Of a stretch of DNA of 33,084 nucleotides, positions 23,565 through 31,616 are shown in pieces (position 1 is the stretch's first letter; each line of letters begins with the position of its first letter). The stretch covers positions 1 through 33,084 of the forward strand of contig JBGSKV010000026.1 of NCBI GenBank assembly GCA_041740975.1. Reading direction: 5' to 3'. Under the pieces are notes generated by a model. It was not told the origin of the DNA, made no database searches, and worked only from the letters and a program-made list of their open reading frames with translations. Made by a program: the position numbers and the translations under genes. This stretch comes from JBGSKV01 sp041740975 (GTDB lineage Bacteria > Bdellovibrionota_B > Oligoflexia > Oligoflexales > JALZUQ01).

Positions 23565-24188
23565 TTAGCAGTCAGAAGACTCAATGGTTTGTTGGGTCAT
23601 GGCCCCGTGACGTAGAATCTTGTAGGTTCCGTCACGTTCTATTTCGATAATAGTCGAAGGTTGATTTTGTTGAGGCGGTGCCACGCTGATGTCCGGGATA
23701 TAGGATAGTGGAAATTCTTTTAGGAATTTCGCCGCTGCAAGCCAGTCTTGAATCGGTGCGGTTTCGGTTGGATTGACGCTCGTCGAAGGAAGAAGTCCGC
23801 CCGCTTCGCGCATGGAATCGTAAAGCCACTCATCCTGCGGATGCAAGCTCGGAACACGGATGGCCAATGACCTCGCGTCGTTCACCAATCGATCCGGAAT
23901 ATCTTCGTGTGAATGCCAAACCACTGTTAAGGGTCCCGGCCAAAGTCTCGCCAGTCTTTGCGACCAGTTTGACGGCAAGGGTTGCCAGAATTTTTGGGCT
24001 TCATTCAAGCTGGGTGCCAAGCATAAAAAACTTTTGTGCGTGCGTGAGCCTTTGACATATTCAATCATTTGCGGAAACGTTTTATGCTCCGGCCAACCCG
24101 CCAAACCAGGCAAAGTATCGGTGGGATGCAAGCAGCAGAAGCCATTTTGCAGAGCCGTTACAAATTCCTGAGCAATCGGACTAGTCAT
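23565..24188 (-). CDS. Sua5/YciO/YrdC family L-threonylcarbamoyladenylate synthase-like protein
   Basis: A 207-residue protein with the YrdC fold motifs: PTDTLPGLAG (substrate pocket), KGSRTHKSFLCL (K..R..K triad), LWPGPLTVVW, LAIRVPS and LLPSTSVNPTETAP (the S-x-N motif). Enzymes of this family make threonylcarbamoyl-AMP from Thr, bicarbonate and ATP for the tRNA t6A modification. Alternatively it may be a YciO-type paralogue. No Sua5-specific C-terminal domain is present. The ATG overlaps the TGA of purE (ATGA), showing tight coupling. Confidence 0.88.
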   Translation of the reverse strand: MTSPIAQEFVTALQNGFCCLHPTDTLPGLAGWPEHKTFPQMIEYVKGSRTHKSFLCLAPSLNEAQKFWQPLPSNWSQRLARLWPGPLTVVWHSHEDIPDRLVNDARSLAIRVPSLHPQDEWLYDSMREAGGLLPSTSVNPTETAPIQDWLAAAKFLKEFPLSYIPDISVAPPQQNQPSTIIEIERDGTYKILRHGAMTQQTIESSDC

Positions 24189-24694
24189 GACAAATGAATT
24201 CCGTGCGTTTTGTTATCTTCGATGACTTGTTCGGCCTGCTTCATGCGATGTCTGGCGAGTTTATCGGTGTAAGCAGGATTTTGTCCGGCCAAAATCTGTG
24301 TCGCGAGCAAACAAGCATTCAAAAAACCGGAGCTACCAAATCCCATCGTCGCGACGGGGATTCCGCCTGGCATTTGACTCATAGAAAGAAGCGCATCGAG
24401 GCCTGCTGTCGCGGCCGACACAACTGGTACGGCGATCACTGGTTTTAAAGTTTGCGACGCGACTACGCCAGCAAGATGAGCGGACATGCCAGCAATACAA
24501 ATGTAAACGGAACCGGCGCCGCTCGAAGAGTTACTTTCGAAATTTTTCATGTGGCGTTCGAGTTCGACCGGAGTGCGATGCGCCGAACAAATTTTGAGTT
24601 CAAACGATACGCCCAGTTCTTTTAATGTCGCCAAACCTTTTTCGGTAATGGTGAGATCAGATTTGCTTCCGAGTAAAATGAGTACTTCAGTCAT
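24185..24694 (-). CDS. purE: 5-(carboxyamino)imidazole ribonucleotide mutase (PurE)
   Basis: A 169-residue protein starting at ATG 24694, with AAGGAG six bases upstream; the longer frame to 24772 has no such site. PurE converts N5-CAIR to CAIR in purine synthesis. Motifs: LLGSKSD (phosphate-binding), CSAHRTP with the catalytic His, SAHLAG and MPGGIPVATMG. The usual class I GGAAHLPG is here GMSAHLAG, so a conserved Pro is replaced by Ala. No purK is adjacent; purD lies about 7 kb away on the same strand. It leads the operon purE - Sua5/YrdC - maf - E1 - yaiI. Confidence 0.92.
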   Translation of the reverse strand: MTEVLILLGSKSDLTITEKGLATLKELGVSFELKICSAHRTPVELERHMKNFESNSSSGAGSVYICIAGMSAHLAGVVASQTLKPVIAVPVVSAATAGLDALLSMSQMPGGIPVATMGFGSSGFLNACLLATQILAGQNPAYTDKLARHRMKQAEQVIEDNKTHGIHLS

Positions 24695-24843
24695 GTGGGT
24701 CTCCTTAGCTGGCGTAAACCTCTCATATTCTGGCACTTTTCGCAATCTTCGACCGAGACCTCGTGATTTCACTTTTTGAATCGCTGTGATAAGACTAAGG
24801 CCTTATTATTTTTGACATCTGCCTACCTGAAGGAGTGAGAAAA

Positions 24844-25953
24844 ATGAAAGTCAAAGCGGCCGTAGCCTGGGGACCTAAACAACCACTTACCATTGAAGAA
24901 GTGGATCTCGAAAGACCCAAGGCCGGTGAAGTTCTCGTCAAAATGGTCGCCACGGGCGTTTGTCATACGGATGCCTACACTTTATCTGGTGCCGACCCTG
25001 AAGGATTGTTTCCGGTGATATTGGGACATGAAGGCGGGGGGATTGTCACCGAAATAGGTGTAGGGGTTACCTCACTCGCAGTTGGTGATCATGTCATTCC
25101 TCTTTACACTCCAGAATGCCGCGAATGTAAATTCTGTAAATCGGGCAAAACAAATCTTTGCCAGCGTATTCGCTCCACGCAAGGTAAGGGATTGATGCCC
25201 GATGGAACGTCGCGTTTTTCGAAAGATGGCAAACCTATCTATCATTATATGGGAACTTCAACTTTTGCTGAGTACACGGTCGTTCCCGAAATCTCACTAG
25301 CTAAGATCAGTAAAAACGCGCCACTCGATAAAGTCTGTCTTCTTGGCTGTGGTGTGACGACGGGAATCGGAGCAGTTTTAAATACCGCCAAAGTGGAAGA
25401 GGGTGCTTCTGTCGCCGTTTTTGGCTTGGGCGGCATTGGACTCTCAGTTATCCAGGGCGCGAAAATGGCCAAAGCCGGCCGCATCGTCGCCGTCGATATC
25501 AATGAATCGAAATTTGAAATGGCTGAGAAGTTTGGTGCGACGGATTTCGTCAATCCTTTGAAATACAATAAACCCGTTCAAGAAGTGATCGTCGATCTCA
25601 CCGACGGTGGCGTTGATTATTCTTTTGAATGTGTTGGCAATGTCAAACTTATGCGAGCTGCCTTAGAGTGCTGCCATAAAGGATGGGGCGAATCGATCAT
25701 CATTGGTGTGGCCGGGGCTGGTGAAGAAATCGCTACGCGACCATTCCAGTTAGTGACGGGACGCGTTTGGCGCGGTTCGGCTTTTGGAGGCGTAAAAGGG
25801 CGGACAGAACTTCCAGGTTATGTCGATCAGTATATGTCCGGAACGATTAATCTGGATGATTTGGTGACGTTTACGATGCCACTCAAAGATATCAATACGG
25901 CCTTCGATTATATGCACGAAGGTAAGAGTATTCGTTCGGTTATTAAATTTTAA
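24844..25953 (+). CDS. frmA: S-(hydroxymethyl)glutathione dehydrogenase / class III alcohol dehydrogenase
   Basis: A 369-residue NAD-dependent zinc enzyme. It oxidises S-hydroxymethylglutathione, formed from formaldehyde and GSH, to S-formylglutathione. Catalytic zinc ligands are Cys40 (GVCHTD), His62 (GHEGGG) and Cys169 (GCGVTTG). Structural zinc is held by Cys92, 95, 98 and 106 (ECRECKFCKSGKTNLC). The Rossmann NAD site is FGLGGIG (193-199). Length and the class III signature around GVTTGIGAV fit. Start chosen at ATG 24844, eight bases after AGGAG. It is followed nine bases later by S-formylglutathione hydrolase, giving the complete two-step detoxification operon. It is divergent from purE. 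Confidence 0.96.
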   Translation: MKVKAAVAWGPKQPLTIEEVDLERPKAGEVLVKMVATGVCHTDAYTLSGADPEGLFPVILGHEGGGIVTEIGVGVTSLAVGDHVIPLYTPECRECKFCKSGKTNLCQRIRSTQGKGLMPDGTSRFSKDGKPIYHYMGTSTFAEYTVVPEISLAKISKNAPLDKVCLLGCGVTTGIGAVLNTAKVEEGASVAVFGLGGIGLSVIQGAKMAKAGRIVAVDINESKFEMAEKFGATDFVNPLKYNKPVQEVIVDLTDGGVDYSFECVGNVKLMRAALECCHKGWGESIIIGVAGAGEEIATRPFQLVTGRVWRGSAFGGVKGRTELPGYVDQYMSGTINLDDLVTFTMPLKDINTAFDYMHEGKSIRSVIKF

Positions 25954-25962
25954 GGAAAAGTT

Positions 25963-26787
25963 ATGCAAATCCAAAGCTCCCAAAAATCATTCGGTGGCGA
26001 ACTTCAAATCTGGCAGCACAACTCCGAAGTCACCAAAACCCCGATGCGGTTTGCGGTTTATGAACCCAAGAAAAAAGAAACCCCACGCGGCGCCCTTCTT
26101 TGGCTTTCTGGTCTAACGTGCAACGAACATAATTTCGTAACCAAGTCGGGAGCTCTCGAATACCTCGCGCACAAAAACATTCTTTTGGTTTGTCCGGACA
26201 CTTCTCCTCGTGGCCTAAAACTCGCCGGTGAACACGATAGTTATGACTTTGGCTCAGGCGCGGGATTTTATGTGAATGCAACGACGCCCGGTTATGGCGA
26301 ACATTACCGTATGTATGATTATGTGGTGAAAGAATTGCATGATTTACTGATTTCGAATTTTCAATTTCATCACGACAAGCTGGCGATTAGTGGACATTCG
26401 ATGGGTGGCCATGGAGCTTTAATCATTGGACTTAAAAATCCCACCAAATTCAAATCAGTCTCGGCATTTTCGCCGATTGTGAACCCTATGCGCGCGCCTT
26501 GGGGACAAAAAGCCTTTCACGGATATCTCGGCGATGATCAGGTCAAATGGAAAGAATGGGATGCATGTGAACTGATCCTTGCCGGAAAAACTCGGTCCGA
26601 TACCATCCTTATCGACCAAGGTTCGAATGACGAATATCTAGAGAAAGAGCTTTTAACGAAGAATTTTATGGAGGCCTGCGAAGTTAAAAATCAGCTGCTC
26701 AATTGCCGCTTTCAGGACGGGTATGACCATAGCTATTACTTTATTTCGACCTTTATAAAGCAACACATTGACTTTCACTTTGCCTAA
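25963..26787 (+). CDS. fghA: S-formylglutathione hydrolase
   Basis: A 274-residue esterase-D type serine hydrolase. It converts S-formylglutathione to formate and GSH, completing the pathway begun by the upstream dehydrogenase. Signature elements: WLSGLTCNEHNFVTK near the oxyanion hole, YDFGSGAGFYVNATTPGYG, nucleophile Ser146 in GHSMGGHGAL, and the C-terminal Asp (LIDQGSNDEY) and His (GYDHSYYF). AAGGAAAAG precedes the ATG. The two genes are separated by nine bases and must be co-transcribed. Confidence 0.95.
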   Translation: MQIQSSQKSFGGELQIWQHNSEVTKTPMRFAVYEPKKKETPRGALLWLSGLTCNEHNFVTKSGALEYLAHKNILLVCPDTSPRGLKLAGEHDSYDFGSGAGFYVNATTPGYGEHYRMYDYVVKELHDLLISNFQFHHDKLAISGHSMGGHGALIIGLKNPTKFKSVSAFSPIVNPMRAPWGQKAFHGYLGDDQVKWKEWDACELILAGKTRSDTILIDQGSNDEYLEKELLTKNFMEACEVKNQLLNCRFQDGYDHSYYFISTFIKQHIDFHFA

Positions 26788-26858
26788 GTCAATTTGGCTT
26801 GCTTCCAAGCGCATCAATTGTTAATAGGCCTTAGCAATCCATACAAGGGGAGTTTCCA

Positions 26859-27470
26859 ATGAAGAAATTATCGATTTTAGCTGCAGGTTTCATTCTGTCG
26901 CTTTCAAGTGTTGCATTTGGCCAACAGTCTGAAGAGGAGCTTTGTAAGCTTTATGCTGGCAGCTGGAAAATGGGAGACTTTATTGGTGGATACGTCGGTG
27001 GCGCAGCCCTAAAGGAAGAAGAAATCAATTCGATGATTTCCGAAGAAAATAAAAAGCAAGACATTGTTGGAAAACTCGATGACTCAGGTAAATGCACTTT
27101 CGTATTGACGACAGACCCCGATGATGAAGCCGAGGTTACGGAAATTAAAGTAGATGGGAAAGAATACGTTACCGTGTCGGAAGGTGAAGATCCAGAAACG
27201 ACGACAACATTTGTATCCAAATGGGTAGAGAATCAAAGTATCAACGAAGTTCCTGACTTTCAAAGCAACGGTAAACAAATTGATCTTTTGTCGAAAGAAG
27301 AAGCCACGTTTGAAGAAGGGCGAAGGGTACTGTTAACTCGCTTACTTTTGACCAGCGTCGATCAAGAGACTTTACGAATGGAATTTTTATGGTCCGTCGA
27401 TAGTCATGACGAAGAAGGAAACCCGGTCAAAATTAGGCTTTGGCTCAAAACTGATGCGAAGCGTTTATAA
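26859..27470 (+). CDS. Small exported protein, unknown function (tandem paralogue 1)
   Basis: A 203-residue protein with a clear signal peptide (MKKLSILAAGFILSLSSVAFGQ|QS). The mature part starts SEEELCKLYAGSWKMGDF and is rich in Glu/Asp and alternating beta-strand patterns, ending in an aromatic/basic strand (IRLWLKTDAKRL). The opening GSWK... resembles lipocalin-like domains (GTWK...), but no family was firmly recognised. Two Cys (in EELCKL and GKCTFVL) recur in the neighbour and may form a disulfide. GGGGAG lies upstream of the ATG. A strong terminator follows. Closely related to the next gene, with shared terminator stem. Confidence 0.75.
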   Translation: MKKLSILAAGFILSLSSVAFGQQSEEELCKLYAGSWKMGDFIGGYVGGAALKEEEINSMISEENKKQDIVGKLDDSGKCTFVLTTDPDDEAEVTEIKVDGKEYVTVSEGEDPETTTTFVSKWVENQSINEVPDFQSNGKQIDLLSKEEATFEEGRRVLLTRLLLTSVDQETLRMEFLWSVDSHDEEGNPVKIRLWLKTDAKRL

Positions 27471-27491
27471 TAAATGATTTGATTATTCATG

Positions 27492-27529
27492 AGTCCGAGA
27501 ACTTTCATGAGTTCTCGGACTTTTTTTTC
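27492..27529 (+). terminator. Intrinsic terminator
   Basis: AGTCCGAGAACT (27492-27503) pairs with AGTTCTCGGACT (27510-27521), followed by an unbroken T-run. The stem core TCCGAGAACT/AGTTCTCGGA is the same as in the terminator of the paralogous next gene (28327-28364). Confidence 0.93.
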
Positions 27530-27665
27530 CAATACTTTGAATAAGTTGCGCTTGATTAGCGAATACCTCTTTAGAATTCGTCGTTTTTCTAATCCCGAAA
27601 GAGGTTGCGAGACAATCGCTCATTTGTTAACCATCGCTTCTCAAACCTCGGTTTAGGAGTAACCC

Positions 27666-28310
27666 ATGAAAAAATTATCATTTTTAGTTTTTGCGATGTT
27701 CCTACTCGTTTCAGGCAGTGCCTTTGGTGCTCAATCAGAAGAAGAGCTTTGTAAACTTTTTTCGGGTACTTGGAAATACGTTGAGTTCAAAATGGGGCGA
27801 GTCGGTGGTGCGGAATTAACGGAAGAAGAGATTGAAGAAATGGAGGCAAGGGATGACGAACAAAGAGTTATTATTGGTAAATTCGATAAAAGTACAAAAA
27901 AATGTACACTTGAACTTGTGGATAAAACCGGCGAAGAAGTAGACGTCTCCGTGCTTAAAATGGACGGAAAAAAATATCCCTTAGAATTGAAAGAAGTTGA
28001 TGAGGAATATGCTGAATTCGAAGATCCAAATAGTAAGGCGTTCGTAACTTCAAGTTGGGTAGAAAATAAAAGGTTAGATGAAGGTGAGGAAATTTTAAGT
28101 CATGGCAAGCAGATCAATATATTGATTGAAACAGAAGCCTCGGGAGAGGGTGATACAATTGAGAATTATTCGAGTCGACTCTTGATAACGATCGTCGATC
28201 AAAATGCAATGCGTTTGGAAGCGTTATTCACAGGAATGGATTTAGATGAAGAACAAAACATTGTTAAAGTAAATTATTGGATAAAGTCAAAATTGAAACG
28301 GGTGAAGTAA
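27666..28310 (+). CDS. Small exported protein, unknown function (tandem paralogue 2)
   Basis: A 214-residue paralogue of the gene at 26859. The signal peptide MKKLSFLVFAMFLLVSGS ends at AFG|AQS. The mature start SEEELCKLFSGTWKYVEF closely matches SEEELCKLYAGSWKMGDF of the neighbour. Shared segments include RVGGAELTEEEI, SSWVENKRLDEG and the final VNYWIKSKLKRVK. It is strongly acidic in the middle (EEIEEMEARDDEQR). TTAGGAG lies upstream of the ATG. Upstream, ACCTCTTT (27565-27572) and AAAGAGGT (27598-27605) form an inverted repeat that might be an operator. Role unknown; periplasmic or secreted. Confidence 0.75.
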   Translation: MKKLSFLVFAMFLLVSGSAFGAQSEEELCKLFSGTWKYVEFKMGRVGGAELTEEEIEEMEARDDEQRVIIGKFDKSTKKCTLELVDKTGEEVDVSVLKMDGKKYPLELKEVDEEYAEFEDPNSKAFVTSSWVENKRLDEGEEILSHGKQINILIETEASGEGDTIENYSSRLLITIVDQNAMRLEALFTGMDLDEEQNIVKVNYWIKSKLKRVK

Positions 28311-28326
28311 CTAAGTTTTTTTGCTT

Positions 28327-28364
28327 AATCCGAGAACTTCTATTAGTTCTCGGATTTTTTTTGT
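28327..28364 (+). terminator. Intrinsic terminator, overlaps end of convergent cytochrome gene
   Basis: AATCCGAGAACT (28327-28338) pairs with AGTTCTCGGATT (28345-28356), followed by an eight-T run. The right arm also encodes the last codons (SEN and stop) of the minus-strand cytochrome gene. Confidence 0.93.
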
Positions 28365-29062
28365 GCAAAACTTCGGATCACCTTCACAAGCCCGCCCATC
28401 TGCTTATCAAAAATAGTCCCCCAACCCGGCATTCCGGAACTCTTGCCTACCGCGGAGCCACCTTCGCGAATCACGCGCCGTATCGCCTCATCAGAGGTTC
28501 GATCTTGCCATTGAACATCGGTAAAGTTGGTAGGAACGATACTTGTATCTTTTGCGATCGGACCATCACCCAGGCCGCTTCCACCATGGCAGGTGTAGCA
28601 GTACTGTGTGTAAATCTGCATCGGGTTTTGAGGCGCATTGAGATCCGGTTTTTTTGCGGTTTGATCAAACGATCTGATTTTGGCTATGAGTCCAGTGATG
28701 CTTTCATCCGAAATAATGCCGCCCCATGCAGGCATAAACATGCTCTGTCCATGTTTGCTGCCGCCGTCACGAATGACTTCAGTTATTTTTTCATCGGTTA
28801 CGGCGGACTGCCACTGAGCGTCGGTAAAGTTGCGAGGTGCTTGCTGTAAGGCGGCAGCGGCGATACCGTTTCCCGTACCTGAGCTGCCATGACAAGAGAT
28901 GCAGTATTTATTAAAAGTGCTTTCCGAGTCGTTGGAAACTTTCTTTAACTGCGCGGCCTTAGCTTGACCAATGTTGAGCTTCTGGCAACTCGACATAAGA
29001 AACAAAGACACACACATCACCGCAAGACTCTCGAATATAATCACTAAAACATTTTTTATCAT
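28343..29062 (-). CDS. Diheme cytochrome c lipoprotein
   Basis: A 239-residue protein with a leader ending in the lipobox LMSSC (Cys26). Two similar cytochrome c domains follow. Each has a CxxCH heme motif (CISCH 54-58; CYTCH 155-159) and a downstream Met ligand candidate (Met110 in MFMPAW; Met211 in SGMPGW). The phrases NFTDAQWQ and NFTDVQWQ repeat in both, indicating internal duplication. This type carries electrons at the periplasmic face of a membrane, often to terminal oxidases or peroxidases, but the partner is not in view. The C-terminal codons lie in the terminator hairpin of the convergent gene. Confidence 0.88.
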   Translation of the reverse strand: MIKNVLVIIFESLAVMCVSLFLMSSCQKLNIGQAKAAQLKKVSNDSESTFNKYCISCHGSSGTGNGIAAAALQQAPRNFTDAQWQSAVTDEKITEVIRDGGSKHGQSMFMPAWGGIISDESITGLIAKIRSFDQTAKKPDLNAPQNPMQIYTQYCYTCHGGSGLGDGPIAKDTSIVPTNFTDVQWQDRTSDEAIRRVIREGGSAVGKSSGMPGWGTIFDKQMGGLVKVIRSFAQKKSEN

Positions 29063-29226
29063 ATGACTTACCTAATTCCGACTTCCGTGACGGATTCGAT
29101 TTCATCTATTTCATAATGCAAAAGTCTTTCCATAAAAATGAGGACCAAGGTGGCTCCGCCCGTCAAATAAACAAACTTTGAAAAAATTTTAACATTTTGA
29201 AATAACTGGAGTATTTAATCTCCTTA

Positions 29227-29253
29227 TCAATCCCTCACATGATCTGCCGATAG
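29227..29253 (+). promoter_or_regulatory. Sigma-28 (FliA)-like promoter
   Basis: TCAA (29227-29230), exactly 15 bases, then GCCGATAG (29246-29253). This matches the flagellar sigma-28 consensus in both boxes and spacing. The gene start at 29306 lies about 45 bases after the expected transcription start. It is the best of the three such sites in the window. Confidence 0.65.
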
Positions 29254-29305
29254 GTTGGGACTTCTTTTTTTGATTCAGTCCGTTTTACTCAATATGGAGA
29301 TTTGC

Positions 29306-31555
29306 ATGAGTCAGTTTTTTACCATTATCTTTTTAGCTTTGCTGGGAGTGCAATGTTCGCCAAATGCAGCGGACGATCGTGGACAATCTTCTGATTTATC
29401 TGATGTTGAAAATTCTATTTTCAACGATTTGGCAGAGAAGGGTTTCGCTCTGCAAGATTCCAATGCTGACGCGAAGGGAACGCCACTCGCTCAACCCAAA
29501 TCTCAGCCGATTCAAACTCAGCAAGCTCAACAGAAAAACCAAGGCCAACAAGATCAACAAAGTCAATCTCCACAACAACAAAAGCCAATGCAACCTGATG
29601 TCCAGGAAGATCAAGAAAATGGCACAGCCGGTAATACAGCTGATCCTTCTCCCCAATATCCAACAGCTCAACCCAACTACTCAGAAGTTTACTCAACGGA
29701 TGTTCGTCGTTTCAAAGGTATCAAAATTGCTTATTGCTTGACATCAACTTATACCATTTCTGGAAAGTCTGCAGTTGCATCGAAACGTTGTGATTTCGTA
29801 GGACATGAAGGTAGCTGCCGTGAGGTTTCGGAACTGGTTCGTGATCCAGCCGTTGCGGAAGCCTTCAATCGCCTGGCAATTTTGAACAGCACGCTCGGTT
29901 ATTCCGCAACCAAGAGAAACTATTTATTCGTGAATAACGTATGGGAGTTAAAGCATCCATCTTATCGCAATGCAATCACACCTTTTCTTGTTGACCGTAT
30001 CACTCTTGAAGAAGAGTGCGGACCTAGGTTTAGCCGAGTTGAACCTAAAGTCATTGCTCGTGATTCAAATGAAGAGCTCTCCGCGATGGATATCGATCCT
30101 GTGACAAAGGATATATATTTCATTAACAATATGTATTCTTCCCGACATGTAAAAAAGATCCATGCAAATACAAAATCCGTCGAGAAAGTTTTTGAAATCA
30201 AAGATGCACAACAAATTTACGGCATGAGATTTACGCCAAGTGGCAAAGAGCTTGCGCTTATTGATACCTATAATAACGAAGTTCAACATTATAAGCGGTC
30301 AGGATCTCTCAACTTTTCCATTTCTGGCATTCAAAAGAATACCTTGCCGGAAATGACGGACATTGCCATCAACGAAGGCAATCGTTCTTTCCTAGGGATT
30401 TCAGGAAATTTCCATGGTGGCGATCACATCAATGGTGTGAACGAATATTCTTTTGGCTACTTGGGGACTTTAAAATCATTTATTTTGAAGCCCGCTACTA
30501 CAAAATGGCTTGATCCTGAATATGGTTATTCACGTAGTATCGTCCAAATGAAAGACAGAGATACTTTCGCTACAGTCGGGACGGCCGGTGATCGTTTGCA
30601 AGTGTGGAATCGTTACGGAAAATTGAAAGCGGAAACGAATGGCCCAGTTCACTCTGAAAAACTTCAAAAAGATAATTCTGATCGTCTCTATGTCGCATCG
30701 GGTCAGACAATTACGCGCTATTCGGCAGACTTGAAAGTTATTCAAAATTTCATGGTCAGTGACAAAATCGAAGAGTGTAGTTATTTGGGAAATACCTTGT
30801 TCGTAGTTAACGATAAAGGTGCAGGAGGCGTTGAGATCACTTGGACCCAATATCGTGGACAAAACGCCGTCTTCTGCCAGGCGACTTTGCCGGCCGGTTG
30901 CACGGAAGAATTTTTGTGTAGCCACGAGGACAATCCTGAGGATCCAACTGATCCAAATGAGCCGCCGAGTGAGCCAAAACCAACGTCCGATCCGAAGCCT
31001 ACTTCAGATCCAAAACCTACACCGGAACCACCGTTGCCAGTAGAAGGCGGTGAAGTTTATGTTCCTTTTGGTGGCTCAAATAGCACAAGTTTCCTATGCG
31101 TCCAAAGACATGGAACTGAAAAGGCGGAAAGAATTTTAGATCTTCCAAATCAAGTCGTGGGCTGCATCGGTTCACGAGTAGCGCCAGGAAATATATTTAA
31201 TTTTGGTAAAGGCATGTGTCAAAGAATTAATATTGCGGAGTCCCTGGTGTGCAGCCGGGATAAAATTCGGGGGGCAATCATCGCTATTGGGGCGAGCACT
31301 GCTGAATTTGATCAGATCTCACAATTTGGGGTTTTCTTCACGGGCGGATGCAAAGTCTTTACCAACGCGCGCGGAGAAAAGGGAATCTTAGTTCAGCATC
31401 TTAAGCCACAGACGGCGAGTTCATCTGAGTGTAGCTATAGTTTTACGGGTGCTTCCGTCATCACCAGATGTTTCATGACGTCTAAAGATCCGTCGTGGAC
31501 GGGTTTAAATTCTGAACAAAAAGTTGAACGTTGTTTTGCGGAAGCGTCGCGTTAG
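29306..31555 (+). CDS. Large exported Gln/Pro-rich protein with beta-propeller-like region
   Basis: A 749-residue protein from ATG 29306, six bases after GGAGA; a longer frame from 29255 would overlap the promoter. The leader MSQFFTIIFLALLGVQC suggests a lipoprotein (Cys17), though Gln before Cys is not a canonical lipobox. About residues 55-115 are very Gln/Pro-rich. About 220-520 show repeated strand patterns resembling an NHL/YVTN-type propeller (DIDPVTKDIYFINNMYSS, GMRFTPSGKELALIDTYNNE). A Pro-rich linker with KPTSDP repeats (about 555-590) leads to a Cys-containing C-terminal domain starting GGEVYVPFGG. A possible surface or adhesive protein; family not recognised. Confidence 0.75.
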   Translation: MSQFFTIIFLALLGVQCSPNAADDRGQSSDLSDVENSIFNDLAEKGFALQDSNADAKGTPLAQPKSQPIQTQQAQQKNQGQQDQQSQSPQQQKPMQPDVQEDQENGTAGNTADPSPQYPTAQPNYSEVYSTDVRRFKGIKIAYCLTSTYTISGKSAVASKRCDFVGHEGSCREVSELVRDPAVAEAFNRLAILNSTLGYSATKRNYLFVNNVWELKHPSYRNAITPFLVDRITLEEECGPRFSRVEPKVIARDSNEELSAMDIDPVTKDIYFINNMYSSRHVKKIHANTKSVEKVFEIKDAQQIYGMRFTPSGKELALIDTYNNEVQHYKRSGSLNFSISGIQKNTLPEMTDIAINEGNRSFLGISGNFHGGDHINGVNEYSFGYLGTLKSFILKPATTKWLDPEYGYSRSIVQMKDRDTFATVGTAGDRLQVWNRYGKLKAETNGPVHSEKLQKDNSDRLYVASGQTITRYSADLKVIQNFMVSDKIEECSYLGNTLFVVNDKGAGGVEITWTQYRGQNAVFCQATLPAGCTEEFLCSHEDNPEDPTDPNEPPSEPKPTSDPKPTSDPKPTPEPPLPVEGGEVYVPFGGSNSTSFLCVQRHGTEKAERILDLPNQVVGCIGSRVAPGNIFNFGKGMCQRINIAESLVCSRDKIRGAIIAIGASTAEFDQISQFGVFFTGGCKVFTNARGEKGILVQHLKPQTASSSECSYSFTGASVITRCFMTSKDPSWTGLNSEQKVERCFAEASR

Positions 31556-31575
31556 GAATTTGTTTCTTGGACTTT

Positions 31576-31610
31576 AAAAGAGCCGGCTCATTCAGCCGGC
31601 TTTTTTATTC
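31576..31610 (+). terminator. Intrinsic terminator of the large exported protein gene
   Basis: AAAAGAGCCGGCT (31576-31588) pairs with AGCCGGCTTTTTT (31594-31606), allowing one G-U pair, and ends in a T-run. Because this gene has its own terminator, the adjacent hairpin element at 31617 is not needed for it. Confidence 0.9.
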
Positions 31611-31616
31611 GTTTGT

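Noticed and set aside
29396..29696. Two overlapping minus-strand frames opposite the Gln-rich region
   Set aside because: They result from CAA/CAG repeats read antisense (Leu-rich) and have no start signals.
30950..31030. CRISPR-like short repeats
   Set aside because: The repeats are in-frame KPTSDP codons of a Pro-rich linker, without spacers.
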